Positions 25,760 to 38,886 of a DNA stretch of 64,000 nt are shown one piece after another (the stretch's first letter is position 1; every line of letters begins with the position of its first letter). Both the position numbers and the translations under genes were made by a program. The DNA comes from Lamellibrachia satsuma (lineage: Eukaryota; Annelida; Polychaeta; Sabellida; Siboglinidae). The notes beneath the pieces were generated by a model. It saw only the letters and a program-made list of their open reading frames with translations. It was not told the origin of the DNA and searched no databases. Where the stretch lies: contig BSQZ01000037.1 of assembly GCA_033239005.1 (NCBI GenBank), positions 6,411,001-6,475,000 on the forward strand, in the 5' to 3' direction.

Positions 25760-27725
25760 TTAAGATCGATATGATTTCAAACATCTGATCCGTAAGAAAA
25801 CCTTTCACACCTGTCTCGAATGCAGTCATATTTGGAGAGGCAGGAAAAGCGGATGCTGGGAGGGAGTTCCACAGTCAACTCGTCCTAGGTATATATAAGT
25901 TGAGATGTAGTTCTGTTTTTGACCTAGGAATGCGTATACAATATGGATGTCCACTCACTGAAGATTTGTTAGCCCTGGTGCTAGGTGCCTCAGAGAGTAG
26001 AATATTAGCCAGCTCAATGGATGGCTGGAGGAAGATATAACGGTAGAAGACGCAAAGTGATGCAACGTTTCTAGTGTGCTCAGTGGAAATATGCCAAACT
26101 GGAGAGGTTCATCTATCTTAAGCAGGCGAAGCGCTTTCTTCTGCAGCCAATCTAGCAACTTCAAAGACGTAGTATCTGCTCCATTCCAGATTGGGGAAGC
26201 ATATTCCATAAGAGGTCGGGTGAAAGCCTTGTATATGGTGATAGGAGCTTGGTGAGGAAGGAGGTTTCTAGAACGGCCCATGATTTAGATACGTTTTGCT
26301 GTCTTTTTTTGGCAATACATGTGATGTGCTGTGACCAGGACAATGTCTTGGTGATGGTGACACACAGAAGAGTTATTCTATCCGTAGGCTGTAATTCCTT
26401 GTTCATAAAGTGGAGTGATTCTGGCTTCTTTTATTGTTGAAGATCATTTCCACTGTTTTGCTGGCATTGACTGTAACACACCAACTGTCTGTCCACGCGT
26501 CAAGTCACATTGGAGGCTTTCTGCGCAGATGATTCTATCGCATGTATTGTTTAGAATCATTAGCGAATAAATGGATGTCTTTCTGTAGGTGTGGAGCCAA
26601 ATCATCGATAAAAATCACAAAAAGTATAGGACCAAGAATACTTCCCTGTGGGACTCCGGCATATATAGGCTTTGCCGATGATGTAGAGCCGTCAAATACA
26701 ACAGACTCTTGTCTATCTGACAGGAAAGATGCAATCCAGCAATGCAAGTCTCCTTGGATGCCAAAATATGTGAGTTTCTCCATGAGACCCTTATGCAACA
26801 CACTGTCGAATGCCGTCTGCGTGTCCAGTGCATTGTTCCACCATTGAGTGGTGTAGGAAAGCATGTCAACTGTTGACCTCTTCTCCCGAAACCCATATTG
26901 GGTGTCACAAAGAAGTTGATATTTGGTAAGATTGTCGTGGATCTGATCACATATGACGCTCTCCATGATTGTGGATATATTTTGGTAGCAGCGACATTGG
27001 TCTGTAGTTTGATGGGTCATGCTTACTCCCCTTGTTTGGGACAGTCCTAGTGTCAAATGCTTACTCCCCTTCTTTGTACAGCTATGACATGGGCAGCTTT
27101 CTATTCAGATGGAACAGTCCTGGTGTCAAATGAAATCTGCAATAACTTAGCAAGGACTGGAGCCAGTTCAGGTGCACAATTCTTCAGTACAGTTGAATAT
27201 ATTCCATCAGTGCCGTTGGCTTTGGACATATCAAGAGTTCGAAGTTTTTCAGAACATCTTTCGGACGGAATTTGAGGGAGGAGAGAGCTGCGTTGGTTTT
27301 TGTTTGCAGTTTTGGAGGAGTTTCCCCACCATCATCTAGCTGAGAATTGGAAGCAAACATATTATTGAGGAGCTGAGCCTTCTCGCTAGGCGAGCTCGTA
27401 GTAGGGAACGCTGGCAGTCGGATTTGGATTGCATGTACGACGTCCATGAGTCGTTTGTTTGCCAGTTCTTATAAGCTTTCTGTTTGTATAGAATAGCCTC
27501 ACGACAACGGTCGTCAAACCAGCGCTTATCTGAGTAGCAGTGGCTGGTCTGCTTAGCTGCTATATAGAAGTCCATGGCATCACCTAAGTTGTTGTCTTTA
27601 ACACAAAACCAGGCTAAATCTGCACAGTGTCTTTTTGATAGTGAAGTCCATTCTACACATGCCAGGAATGACCGCATACCATCCCAGTCTGCTTTGTCAT
27701 AAAGCCAAACTTTACGTTGACCTGT
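25760..27725 (-). pseudogene. CR1/Jockey-like LINE, 5'-truncated and frame-disrupted
   Basis: The minus strand reads in order: a segment before the RT domain (FYIAAKQTSHCYSDKRWFDD; 27677-27336); KPTALMEYI (for KANGxDGI); IMESVICDQI; TQYGFREKRSTVDML; TAFDSVLHKGL (motif A, 26.8 kb); GVPQGSILGPILFVIFIDDL; catalytic box read as FANDSKQY instead of FADD; then MEYASPIWNG and a C-terminal LWNSLPASAFPA segment near 25.85 kb. This is the motif order of Jockey/CR1-clade reverse transcriptases. Several frameshifts and the D-to-N change at the catalytic box make it inactive. The endonuclease domain is missing. It lies between the B block and the 18-bp minisatellite. Confidence 0.85.
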
Positions 27726-27726
27726 C

Positions 27727-28110
27727 TTGCTGTCTTATTCGGCCTCACTCGGCCCGAGCACCGATAAACCACCAACTTCGAGCTCGAGTGCCACATGCAC
27801 GGATAGGAAGCCGGCAGTTACCGGCAAATGTGTAGCGAACTACACATGCACACACGGCGTGAGCCATGATATTTCACGAGCTATGAGAAGCAGAGTTCAA
27901 GATTATCGAAATTGCAGGAAGATGGCTAGTTCAGTAGCTATGCGGGGAGGAGGGGTCTATGGGGATAGTTTGTTGGGAAGGCTGACATGGATGGACTTCA
28001 TCTAAGCGGAACTGGTGCAGCAATGTTTGCGGATGAACTCTTAGGACGAGTCAACAGTGGCACGGGTAAAATAAGCTATATTTTTGGTAGCAAACAGAAG
28101 CTCAGGGGGT
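27727..28110 (+). other. Unassigned open stretch, possible retroelement ORF remnant
   Basis: Two overlapping frames (27727-28005 and 27987-28110) contain MDGLHLSGTGAAMFADELLG after a frame change. DGLHLSGxG is reminiscent of the C-terminal D-x-x-H block of SGNH/GDSL esterases, which occur in some LINE ORF1 proteins. It is on the strand opposite to the neighbouring LINE. Weak assignment. Confidence 0.25.
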
Positions 28111-28142
28111 TACGTAGTGGTGCCCCAAACCGGACAAGATGC

Positions 28143-28467
28143 CACTGTAGTACACACAAACACTGTAGTACACACAAACACTGTAGTACACACAAACACT
28201 ATAGTACACACAAACACTGTAGTACACACAAACACTGTAGTAAACACAAACACTGTAGTACACACAAACACTGTAGTACACACAAACACTGTAGTAGACA
28301 CAAACACTGTAGTACACACAAACACTGTAGTACACACAAACACTGTAGTACACACAAACACTGTAGTACACACAAACACTGTAGTACACACAAACACTGT
28401 AGTACACACAAACACTGTAGTACACACAAACACTATAGTACACACAAACACTGTAGTACACACAAAC
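28143..28467. repeat. 18-bp minisatellite, 18 copies
   Basis: The unit is GTAGTACACACAAACACT, with single-base variants (ATAG, TAAACAC, TAGACAC) in some copies. Because 18 is divisible by 3, every frame stays open and gives repeats such as VVHTNT. These are not regarded as proteins. Confidence 0.97.
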
Positions 28468-28567
28468 CAGCAATTTTTTAATGCGTATGTTTAAGGAGCA
28501 AGGAACAAAATAAATAAGAAAAACGAATTGAACATCATGGTAGAAGATACTGACCCTCACATCAGTC

Positions 28568-29214
28568 ATGCATTGGTTCTGTGTTTGTCGGCCTCCCTTA
28601 ATACGTTACGTTAGACTAGGTCACCCCGTTTTCATAGAACTGCGCATGCGCTTATCGGTCGCGCTGGTTAACATGTCAGCCCTCAGTCATAAGGAGAAAT
28701 GATCGGATTCTCCAACTTTTAGAACACATGCTCAGTAAACCACTGGCGTGATATTCTTAAAACAACCACCTACAGCCGTTTCCATATCATAACTAAAATT
28801 TACCAAAATCTAACACAAGAATTCGCAATTTCCTAAAGTGAAACAAAAGTCATGGTTTGTGTCACAACGTTGTTCATGAGAATGAGTCTGCGTTTATAGT
28901 GTACGGTAGTCTACGCAATAGTGCTGCCATGAAGCGTACGGCGGGGAGTGGTATTTGCACAATGCAAACGTGCCACCTAGTGACTAAGGTATAACTACTT
29001 GAGTGAATTGATACCATTACATTTGAGCGTAATTCCTTCGGTTAAGGTGGTCAAATGTAATAAATATAAAACCGCTTTTATCTTTTATATGACGGATACA
29101 TTGGTATCATTGTGAATCGCATTTAGTGAAAGTCTAAGAATTTTAATACATGAACTAGCGATTTGTTGTTCGGCAAGTAAGCAAGTTGCGACAAACGAAT
29201 TTACACCTCTGACA
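28568..29214. repeat. Dispersed repeat unit, second copy of about 13000-13849
   Basis: Diverged direct copy with the same order as the first and about 200 bases missing near 28765-28900. It leads into a LINE relic, as the first copy does. No gene is seen. Confidence 0.65.
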
Positions 29215-29639
29215 GGTGGTAGCACTCATAAATAGAAAGACACCAGGTTAAGACGGGTTATCTCCAGGGATACTGAAGGCCGAGGAAGATGTGACACCCA
29301 AGATCCTCTATAAGATTTTGTAGCAGATGTGGGACATTGACGACACGCCATATGGATGCGAAACTGGCACTATTGTCAAACTTCCAAAGAGAGGCGATCT
29401 TGGGGACTGAAGTAACTGGGGGGGGTAACATTGCTGTCTCTCACAAGCAAGCAGAGTCAAGAAAAGACAGACAGACTGACAGTCTGATAGTGAACACCAG
29501 CAAAACAAAGATGAGGAAAATTAATAAAAAGACAAAAGACCCAGTCACCATAAATAGCAGTGACATAGGTGAAGTGACCGAGTCCACAAACCTGCGGAGC
29601 AAAATAGCAACACATGGAGACTCCGAGAGAGTCTTTAAA
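29215..29639 (+). pseudogene. LINE relic joined to receptor fragment C
   Basis: The same LINE family as 13850-14990. It keeps TIVKLPKRGDLGD (RT block lost from the first copy), then jumps to thumb sequence NTSKTKMRKINKKTKD and SKIATHGDSERV; the RT core is deleted. It ends at the breakpoint where receptor sequence begins, at about 29640. Confidence 0.7.
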
Positions 29640-30805
29640 TGAAACGCCTCTTATTATACCGTGGCGGCTCAACCATTTAACCAACGTAGAATGGAACGAG
29701 AGTACGACAGCCCTGGTTTGTGAACTAGACATTTTCAGTTATGATACGGGCACTTTTCAAGCGGACTAATACACTGACGAATACACTGATGTTGTAAGTT
29801 GGAACATCGCAGGTAATGAACATTCGCGAGAGAAATGTTCTTAGACTGGATTCGAATGCGATAGTAATGTGTGCCTCCCTGCTTTCTAATCTGACCGGAA
29901 TTCGCGGTATGAATAACGACGGAAATGAGAACGACTTTCTTGTTCAGGGTATACTTACAATGGTTTGGAATTTTGTGTCAATGGCATGTCTCGTATTTAC
30001 GATGACCACCTATTGTATGTTCGAACTGATTCGCACTCGACCTGGGAAATGCGTACTGAATCTGTGTGGCTTTGTTCTTTGCCCAGCTATCGTTCCAAGT
30101 GAGCGACACTTTCTTGTCGTACCGTGAGGCGTGCGCCGCTGCGGCCACCTCCCAGCACTACACTTGGCTAGTCGCCTTCCTCTCGATGAACGTACTTGCC
30201 TTCGATATATCGCGCGCTTTTCTGATCTGATGCCATCTTACGGTGATCGCGATATAACTCGTATTCGTGTCTTTTCCGTCTACGCCTGGGGCCTACCGGC
30301 TGTCTTCGTCGCTCTCTGTCCTGTGCTCGACTTTTGCACGAAACTGCCTTTCAGCTACGGCAGTGAGACCATGTGTTGGATTGCAGGCCCCCGAGCCATT
30401 GCGTACTATTTCGCAACTCCCGTAGCCGTAGTGATCACCGCCAACACAGTGCTGTTTGTTCGCACCGTCGTCGCTCTCAGACGAGCCATGTCAACTGCCA
30501 GCATAGCGCGACAATCGGCGCAACAACAACGCAGTTCATTCGTCATTTACCTACGTTTGACGTCACTGATGGGTTTCACGTGGCTGTTCGGTTTCTTGGC
30601 GAACATCGACGTTCTAAGTTTCTTGTCGTACCCGTTCATTCTGTGCAACACTTGCCAGGGAGTGTTTATTTGTGCATCTTTCACGCTGAGGCCGACAGTC
30701 CGGAGACTCTGGCGAGAACGGTGTTGTACAACGGAGAGCAAGAAAACATCCGATATATCCACTTTACCGACAGTCATTTCATCCGAATACTGAAACACTC
30801 GTCTG
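29640..30805 (+). pseudogene. Receptor copy C: 3' fragment with frameshifts
   Basis: Starts abruptly at the codons for TETPLII, position 582 of exon 2 in copy A, so signal exon, SMB domain and most of the ectodomain are missing. A deletion of about 17 nt near 29780, a 2-nt deletion near 30070 (after NLCG) and a 1-nt deletion near 30218 break the frame. The last two together restore it, so the region from TM3 to the tail is open (to 30793). The stop comes four codons earlier than in D because TGC reads TGA. Two open pieces remain: 29816-30127 (TM1-TM2) and 30131-30793. Not functional. It is the partner of D in the segmental duplication. Confidence 0.88.
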
Positions 30806-31632
30806 TAATGCTTTACTAGCAAGGAATTAAACTGCTGAATACTTAGTTTTCGGGTGGACAATTGCCATATCCGTTTGTATATAACATATTTTCCTACGGT
30901 ATATTTATATTGTTGGTGTTGTTGAAGATTTTGCAGATTTCAAAGCTGGTGCAAGTGGTGTTGTGTCGCAGCACATGCTGCTATTGGCATGGAAAAAATA
31001 TTGCGATTTAGATGTGTTTATTTGACGGATTCGGAAAAAACGCTAGTCCGGGTTCGCCATTATGTATTCAAGATTGACATTGGTGTATCGTGTGATGTAT
31101 CATATCCTGACTGTATCATTACGTTCATTTACTGCTGATTAAATCTCTAGACGAGACAAATCTGTATCTGTTGACGTGTTCTCCTGCCTTATGTCAATAC
31201 GGATAGTGAATCAAATTAACTTACCTTGATCAAGGGAACAAAACTAAATTATAATGTTGTATGGATCAACCCAGATGTGCCGAGAATGGTGGAAGACAGG
31301 AAGGAGGGATCGACAATTCACAAATTAATAGTTGTGTTTCGCCTTGCGTTTACATGGTCTTGATGTAGCTGAATCACATATGGTCGAAGGATTTCTCATC
31401 GAGGCTAGTTTTATTGCTTAAAACATGAAAACGTTGAGGTATTTAAATTTTATGTGCTCTGTGTAACATATTTACGAAAATGGCACTGAGCGTTCGGTAA
31501 ATGCCTATTCATGAAATAATTATGAATGCGGTTTTTTATCGTTTTTTTTTTACAGTCTGAATATAAAGTCCGTTTGGCAGGAAACCAGGTTTATTAAAAT
31601 TTCAGAACTCTTCTTACCGTATTGAAGGAATT
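30806..31632. other. 3' flank of copy C, no gene seen
   Basis: Near-identical to 51190-52021. Parts are inverted counterparts of the 3' flanks of the minus-strand copies (the TCATTTACTGCTGAT region near 31125, and the fossil-exon-like region near 31240-31350). Confidence 0.55.
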
Positions 31633-31872
31633 ATGCGCTTTCTCAATGCACACACTATGCAATGTTTTAATTACCGTACCAAGGAAGTTTTGCCAACGTT
31701 TTACGATTACGTGACTGGGAACAATAGTAGAAAACACGCATATCATTGTAGCTTACGTAACTACGAACAACCCTTAATAGGAAGGCTCCCACCCCGAGGG
31801 AATATCGAAAGCGCACCTAACACAACTCAACAGATGACACTGTTATCGGTGCAATCAAACGATGCAATGTGA
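31633..31872 (+). other. 79-codon open stretch, unassigned
   Basis: Begins MRFLNAHTMQCFNY and is maintained with very few changes at 52022-52261. LPTFYDYVT...RNYEQPL is weakly reminiscent of the C-terminal tail of CR1-type LINE proteins. The recency of the duplication alone explains the conservation. Confidence 0.25.
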
Positions 31873-32254
31873 GGCCAAACCAATTTGGTTACGCTCGAAC
31901 TTAATAGAAACATCACTTCAAGAAAGTTACATCGATTTCAGTTCTTTACCCATATTATTATAACAAAATCAACGGCTTTAAACTGCCCCATTGCAAAAGT
32001 AGTACAACTACTTAGTTTTGTATTTCCAATAACCTTTTTTAATGCAGAGCAACACGCACCCACATTGTAAATCATAATGGGAGTGATTGCCGTCGAAACT
32101 GATCTGACACTGTCACGACTATGTGTAGAATAAACCCCCCACTTACGTCAACTGACTAATAAAGCTTTGACCATGCCGTAGCTTTATAATTGTTTTATAA
32201 TGTGTGTTTGAACATTACCTCTAACTCAAACGGGTATATAAATGAATGAACAAG

Positions 32255-32330
32255 TCTGACAGGGAGTGAAGTGTAAAGCGCTTTGAACGATCCCAAGGAC
32301 TGGATACCGCGCTATATAAGAACCTACTGG
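32255..32330 (+). mobile_element. SINE/LINE tail-like motif
   Basis: AGTGTAAAGCGCTTTGAACG followed by GCGCTATATAAG, a pattern seen at the 3' ends of many invertebrate SINEs and LINEs. A second copy lies at 52640-52710. Confidence 0.4.
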
Positions 32331-33330
32331 GGTTATGCAGTTATACTACTATATAGATACAAGGTATGTATATGTCTGGGTTAACCGTTTTCACCTGACA
32401 TGAAAACAAATATACAAACTCGTGTTTGCCTCTATATGGTCGCAGTAATCTACAGGCGAAACTGACGGAGATATGAGGGAACAATCGCATGTTTTATAGT
32501 ATAGATCAACGGGCCGATATATTTAATTAGGACTGGTTCTGGGGGGTTCTTATATATCCATATTATTATTTTTTAGCCTTCGATAGCCCGCTGGATGTGT
32601 TACGTACACTTGGGAAGTATAAATACATAAATAAATAAAATCATGAATATTTTCATTCAACATATGTTATTTGGAAACATAAGATTATGTAAGTGTGATT
32701 ACCATCAAGCTTTACAAAATCACTGTTTTCAAGTTGGCCTATTAAAAAGCACAGCTCCAAAAGAGCAATACTCACGTTTCGTTTGACTGCACGGTATTGC
32801 ATTGATGACAACCACGTGCGTGCGTAGAACAACCACAGGAATCTATGTCGCAACGTGCGTGCGTAAAACTAGGCCAGACACTCGCCATTTCAAACACAAC
32901 AACAAGGATCTTGGAGCCAACTTGGAACCTTATAAAAATTACCATAAACCGGTCAACAAACACGTATTTCATGTGATAGCCAGGAGGCCAAATATAGCAT
33001 TATACTTCAAATGGACAAGGAATGATGAAAAAGATTTGCTAAAAATATCATATCTGTATATATCTACCTAGATGGACAACCTTGTAAACAAGATACTGGA
33101 AATATATAAACAGCTCTTTTTTCACGGCCATCACAAACTGTAGCATTTCTACTTCCCATGAATACTTAGGTTAGTTCATACAAAATATGTTTGTGTCAAT
33201 TAAGTTGTCACTAATGCAACAAAATTAAGCCGAATAATAGGTAAATCCATATTTCAAATATTGGTTCAAAATGGATTAGATTTGTGAATATTTTTTTGGA
33301 ATTTGCGAATATAATTCACATGTTTGTTAA
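32331..33330. other. Intergenic, no assigned gene
   Basis: Duplicated at 52.71-53.73 kb. An 89-codon frame (32802-33071) is open in both copies but resembles nothing I recognise. Two minus-strand frames overlap it, so it is probably incidental. Confidence 0.4.
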
Positions 33331-33720
33331 ATTGAGCCACAATTGTTCCACTGTTGTTACATTGAGCTACAAGAGTACCACTGGTGATACATTGAGCCAT
33401 ATGTGTCCCACTGTTGTTACATTGAGCCACATGTGTCCCATTGTTGTTACATTGAGTCACAGGTGTCCAACTGCTGTTACGTTGATTCAGAGGTTTCCCA
33501 CTGCTATTATATTGAGCCACATGTTACCCACTGTTATTACGTTGAGCCACAGGTGTCCCACTGTTGTTACACTGAGCCACAAGTGTCCCACTTTTGTTAC
33601 ATTGAGCCACATATGTCCCACTGTTGTTACGTTGAACCACAGGTGTCCCACTGTTGTTACTTTGAGAAACATGTGTTCCACTGTTGTTATATTGAGTCAC
33701 AGGTGTCCCACCGCTGTTAC
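33331..33720. repeat. 30-bp minisatellite, 13 units
   Basis: The unit is about 30 bp: CTGTTGTTACATTGAGCCAC then ATGTGTCCCA, with many point variants. The duplicate at 53731-54030 has 10 units, exactly 90 bp less. Confidence 0.95.
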
Positions 33721-34209
33721 ATTAGATTATGCAATGAATCTACCTCACAGTGAGGCAAAAAGTATTGGACTCTGCAACTTTAAACAAACATATAAGTGAT
33801 TCCCTTCACCTACCCGTAAACACGAAGGACAAGCAAAATGTAGAAAATTTGTCAAGTTCAAATTTGAATACGTTTCCATTTTAGTTTAGCATATTTATAT
33901 ATTATGGAATAACATTTATTCACATAGCCTTCGTTTATGAATAATACCTTGATTACATTGTTAAAAAAATTAACAAAACACAAAGAATGTCTTGTTAGCA
34001 CTAGGTCAGATAAGTCAAAAACATACCATATCTTGCCCGTGACCATAGCAGGGATCGAACTATAGGTTTCCTTCCATGAAACTATCGATGATTTCAGAGC
34101 AAACTAAATGATACACATCAAAGTAGTTGTATCAGTCCACATGTTTAAAACTAAGTACACATTGTGGAAGCACTATTACTGGACAGTTGACAGTTGAAAC
34201 ACTTGAAGA
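33721..34209. other. Intergenic, no gene seen
   Basis: Near-identical to 54031-54519. Only short incidental frames. Confidence 0.5.
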
Positions 34210-35660
34210 AAGTACTGCCAGTTTCAGTTAATTGTCACTGTCTGATTCACTGTTGTCGCTGCCGTCAAAGTTCGTCGCCTCAGTTGGTGTACACGGCTAT
34301 GACAAGTTGCCTTGCCTGGTTGATGACATCTGGTGTGATTTGATCCTGGACTCGATCGGCGAAGTTCTCCAATGCAGATATGTACGATGTCTTGCTGCGA
34401 TTTCGCCACACCTTCTTACCAGTAAAGTATGGATAGCTGGTTGTATGTTGTCCACTAAGGCTGTGAAGGAAAGGAAGTGAACGACATTATGCAGGTCCCA
34501 CTGCAGTACACATCTCATGGATTGGTAGGGCGAACCCACAATTGCGGCATATCTTTCAACAGCGTAGAAGCATAATACATGCATATAACAATGATGTATG
34601 TGTCCTATGCATGGATTATCACTCGTTCCACGTTTTCATTCTTGACACAGTGTGAAGAATGGCCCCGGTGTCAGCTTCTTGTTGAGTGGATCCCAGGTTA
34701 GGCATATTTGTGACTGAACCCTGTGTAATCAGCACGCTCTTACTTTTTTCGTTGAACACGACGCAAACCCATGGTTGGTGCTAGCTGCTTTTCCTTGCCA
34801 CTGGGACCAATTTGCCATTATCCAGAACCCACCCATATTCTTCATATGGTGGGATGATGGGCTTCAGACATGAACACAATTATATATCTTCTGTTGGTGG
34901 TAGCAGCTTCAGCAATATAATCTTGTTGTTCAGAAACGTGTACACCCAGGAATCTAAGAAGTCCCGCCTTGTGCTGCTGTATGGATAACTTGAAGTTTTG
35001 GGAAATGTACCGATCACAGTAGAAGTGTACGATACTTGTACCAGCAGGAACATCTTTAATAAGATTAATCTTATAGCGTCTTCCAATGGGTCCAAATGTT
35101 CCATCATTGTGGAACGATCAACGGTGAACAAGTAATTTCTGCAGCATATTAGCGCTGAAATAATCTCTTGGGAGATCTAGAACACTGACCATCTTGGTAT
35201 CTTCTATCAACGTTTTGATCAGACAGGCCTTTGTGAACCCAGTAATCTCGTGGTTCCGTCTGCATTGAACAAACACTAGATTGTCTTGCTGCATTCATGG
35301 TGGCCAATGAAGTTTACAATGTCAACTGCTGCCATAACTTTAAGGACACTTTCTGCACCCCTTACAACGCATGTCTGGCCATATTCATGGTGTCGATTGG
35401 CAGAGTTTAGGTGGAGCATTAACTAAAATTGTGATGAGACAGCTGCAGTGACACACTTAGCGTACACCCACTTGGTCCGAGCAGCAACGTTTAAAGTAAT
35501 ACCATCTAGACCACTCTCTTCCTTGGCATCAACATTAAATGTCTGCTGTAGAAGCATGTCAGGGGAGTTTACGTTGTGGTGTCCATCTGCTCTCCATCCA
35601 ATAAATGCTCCATTCATCAGGACATTGTGTACTTCTGGGGAAGTTTAGGGCAACTTCTTC
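34210..35660 (-). pseudogene. Decayed mobile-element-type multicopy gene, copy T3
   Basis: The fullest copy, together with T4. Reading the minus strand from high to low coordinate: TSPEVH-type N-terminal piece (about 35640-35423), SFHNDGTFGPI, YCDRY (about 35.02 kb), QQEADTGAILH (34659-34693), a degenerate DTDV-type strand (VICMYYAS), LWVR, IQPAIHTL (34.43 kb) and a C-terminal piece. Stops and frame changes separate the pieces. The motif order agrees with a large invertebrate gene family that I know as abundant, unnamed and transposon-like. Encoded function unknown. Confidence 0.55.
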
Positions 35661-36317
35661 ATTTAAGACTCGTAATTCGTAATAATCGTCCCAGAAACGT
35701 TAATAATGGTCCAGTTATATTTATGTATTCAACGCGTTGAATCTTTTCATACACTGGTTAAGATATAGTGAGGCTTAGAACAAATATTTTGTGCCATGTC
35801 GCTTTCTTGATACACGTTTTTTGTCGCTTGATAATCATAAGTATTTAACTCCAAACAACAGTTCTAATAAATTGTTTGCACTCAATTAATGATGTAATTG
35901 CAAGTGAATTAGAATGTCTATCTCTTGGGTGAAATGTTTCTTGAGATGTTTGTAAAAATTGTATATTCTATTAAGTTTAGCAAAAATTGCACCAACCAGT
36001 AAACATCTGTTTGACAGAACCTCTGTTTGCATGCTACGACTACCCAAGTTACGGTGATTCTGGGTATTCACTGTACTTAGAAAACATACTTCGCTTGGCT
36101 AATATGCTGAAGAAATTATTTGTTTGTAAAACTAACCCTCCATTTTTGAACGTAGACAAAAGGCCGTGAAGCGCTATTATCGTCCCGAAAAAAGACAAAA
36201 CATTCAGTCAGAAAGGTTTACAACGCTAGTTCGCAATGTGGTTGGACGTGTGTGTGATTAATGGGTTCCTACATATTTCCAATAGCTTGTTTACAAGGTT
36301 GTCCACCCAGTTTGTGA
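35661..36317. other. Conserved flank, no gene seen
   Basis: Counterpart of 1091-1715 and 55976-56569. Confidence 0.55.
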
Positions 36318-36764
<447 letters not shown>

Positions 36765-38886
36765 CTTTCAACAGCCTTCCATGTCTGTTGGACACGTTTG
36801 GCTCCCTGTCCCTGTGACTGCGTATGATTTTGTTGGACTTATATGTTCTTATATGTTCGAGCAAAAATGCCCGTCCTCAGGACGGTATAACTTACTAGTT
36901 CATATGTGACAGTCAGATAACAATGTTTACCAAATAGGTGATCGCTTTTGTCAATATGGCTAGACGAAATAGTCGCTACGCGCGCGTTTTGTTTCTGCGA
37001 TTGTTGGAAGTTAAAATTTTACGTAGCGAACATTTGATGATTTACCATACAAAAACCACTAAGTACCCTTGATGTATGGGGTATTTCGTAAAAATAAAGC
37101 CGTTACGTTTCATTCGTGGGTCGTAGATTAATACCCTAAAGTTTGGCGCCCAAGGTACAAGCCGTCTAAGAGGAAAACGTTAACATACAAACATATGCTA
37201 GCTCGATTATAGTTAGATATCACTAACATTACTCGGCAATAACCATGAATACATAAAAAATTATGACGTTTTTTGATGAAAACCGTAACACCACGTGACG
37301 TCGAGTCCACGGGAAACATCACCCACTAGTCCCGATAAAAGCGTACTCATATAATCAATTATTTCGAGGACATTTCATGTTTCCTGACGCCAGTACGCAG
37401 ATGGTATATCACGGAATAGTGCGTGTCAGTTTTTTTTTTAGTTAATTACTTTCGTTTTACGCTACATTCGTTTTTACTATTACATATTTATTTTTTACTA
37501 TTATTATTTATGGTAGGACTATTTTCTAATAATAAACACATTTCCATGGACTATTTGCAAAGCGCATGAGAGCAATATTGCTTGATCGAGCGCTACACAA
37601 ATATTTTATTAGTAGTAGTATTATTAAGTCTGACACAGAATTGTAGCGAAAGGGCCGAATCGACGCTTTAGTTTTTAAAGCCCTGGTCTACGTAGCATGA
37701 GGCGTAACGATGCCTAGTGTGAGGCGGAATTTCAAATCTACGTATTCCTTATCCATTCAACTAGTATGTCAGTGCTTACATAGTTATCATTACCTTATCC
37801 TCCTATTTTATCATGTGATTAACTGACTTATTATGTTGTTAAATAACTTCAAGTCAAATGCCACATAGAGCAAGTCACGCTGATGACGTGTAAAGTTGTC
37901 AACAGCAACAAATAATAGTAGCGCCCTCGTGTGGGTTGTTGCTACACTAGCACATGGCAGGTTTCCTACAGATGGAGCCACACCTTGGGTAGTGTCAGTT
38001 TATCCTCACAGAGGTGATTTTCGAAAATGTCTAACATTAATTAATTATGCTGAGAGCACAGAAATCGTTGAAATGCACCAACATTTTTAATTTTCGTGTT
38101 TTGTGCAATAAAATTAGCTTCGTTGAGCAATATTTGGAATTATGTTTCAGCTACACTGTAAACACGAGTCGAAACACAATTGTCAGCTTGTGAAATATCG
38201 ACCCATCCTTCGTTTCTTCCTACCTTCATGGCACATCTGGGGGCGTGTGCCGCAGGGTCGATCTTTACAAATGTACAAGTTAGATTAGTTCCCTCGACTA
38301 ACGTAAATTAATTTGATACAGCATTCACGTTGGAATGAGGCAGATCAACACGTATTTTTCCAGACTCATCTCATATGAAGTTTTAATCAGCAGTAGATGA
38401 AAATAATGATACAGTCAGGATGGTACATCGCACGATAAATCAATGTCGATCTTCTATACATAACGTCCATCGGCGTCCACAGACATTTTTTCAGGGAGAA
38501 GCAAGACAGAAATAGATATTTATCAATCACAAAACGTGGACACATTTACGTAGTTTCGAGCGGTAACACGTTTTACCAATATGTTAAAAGTTTATGGTTA
38601 ATGTATGATGCTGTTTAGTGATCTCTTATAAAGAACAACTGTGAACTCATATATAATCACTCGATCAAATGTCGGCTGTAAATGTGTCCGGGACGAGTGA
38701 GCTTTATAGCAGGCAAATGTAACGGTCCGGTACATGTGGTTGTTAGTCGCGTTTCACAGGTGGGCGTTCATTGCAGGTTAATTATTGTTAAACACAATCC
38801 GTGCCTAGGATTGTGCAAGCCGAAAGACAGATGGTCACCCGTGGGTGACTTCTCCCCCAAGACAATTTCTACTGTACGTACTCTCG
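36765..38886. other. 3' flank of copy E, no functional gene seen
   Basis: Counterpart of 1858-4336 and 56944-59065, with a deletion near 38015 relative to A. The fossil-exon-like stretch of 3543-3731 is present at about 38150-38330 with a stop in frame. Confidence 0.55.

Noticed and set aside
28084..28569. Repeat proteins of VVHTNT, CSTHKH or CVYYSV type
   Set aside because: They come from the 18-bp minisatellite; the period is a multiple of three and the frames are unrelated to each other.
33331..33720. CRISPR-like array from regularly spaced 30-bp repeats
   Set aside because: There are no unique spacers: the units are contiguous, and this is eukaryotic DNA. It is a minisatellite.
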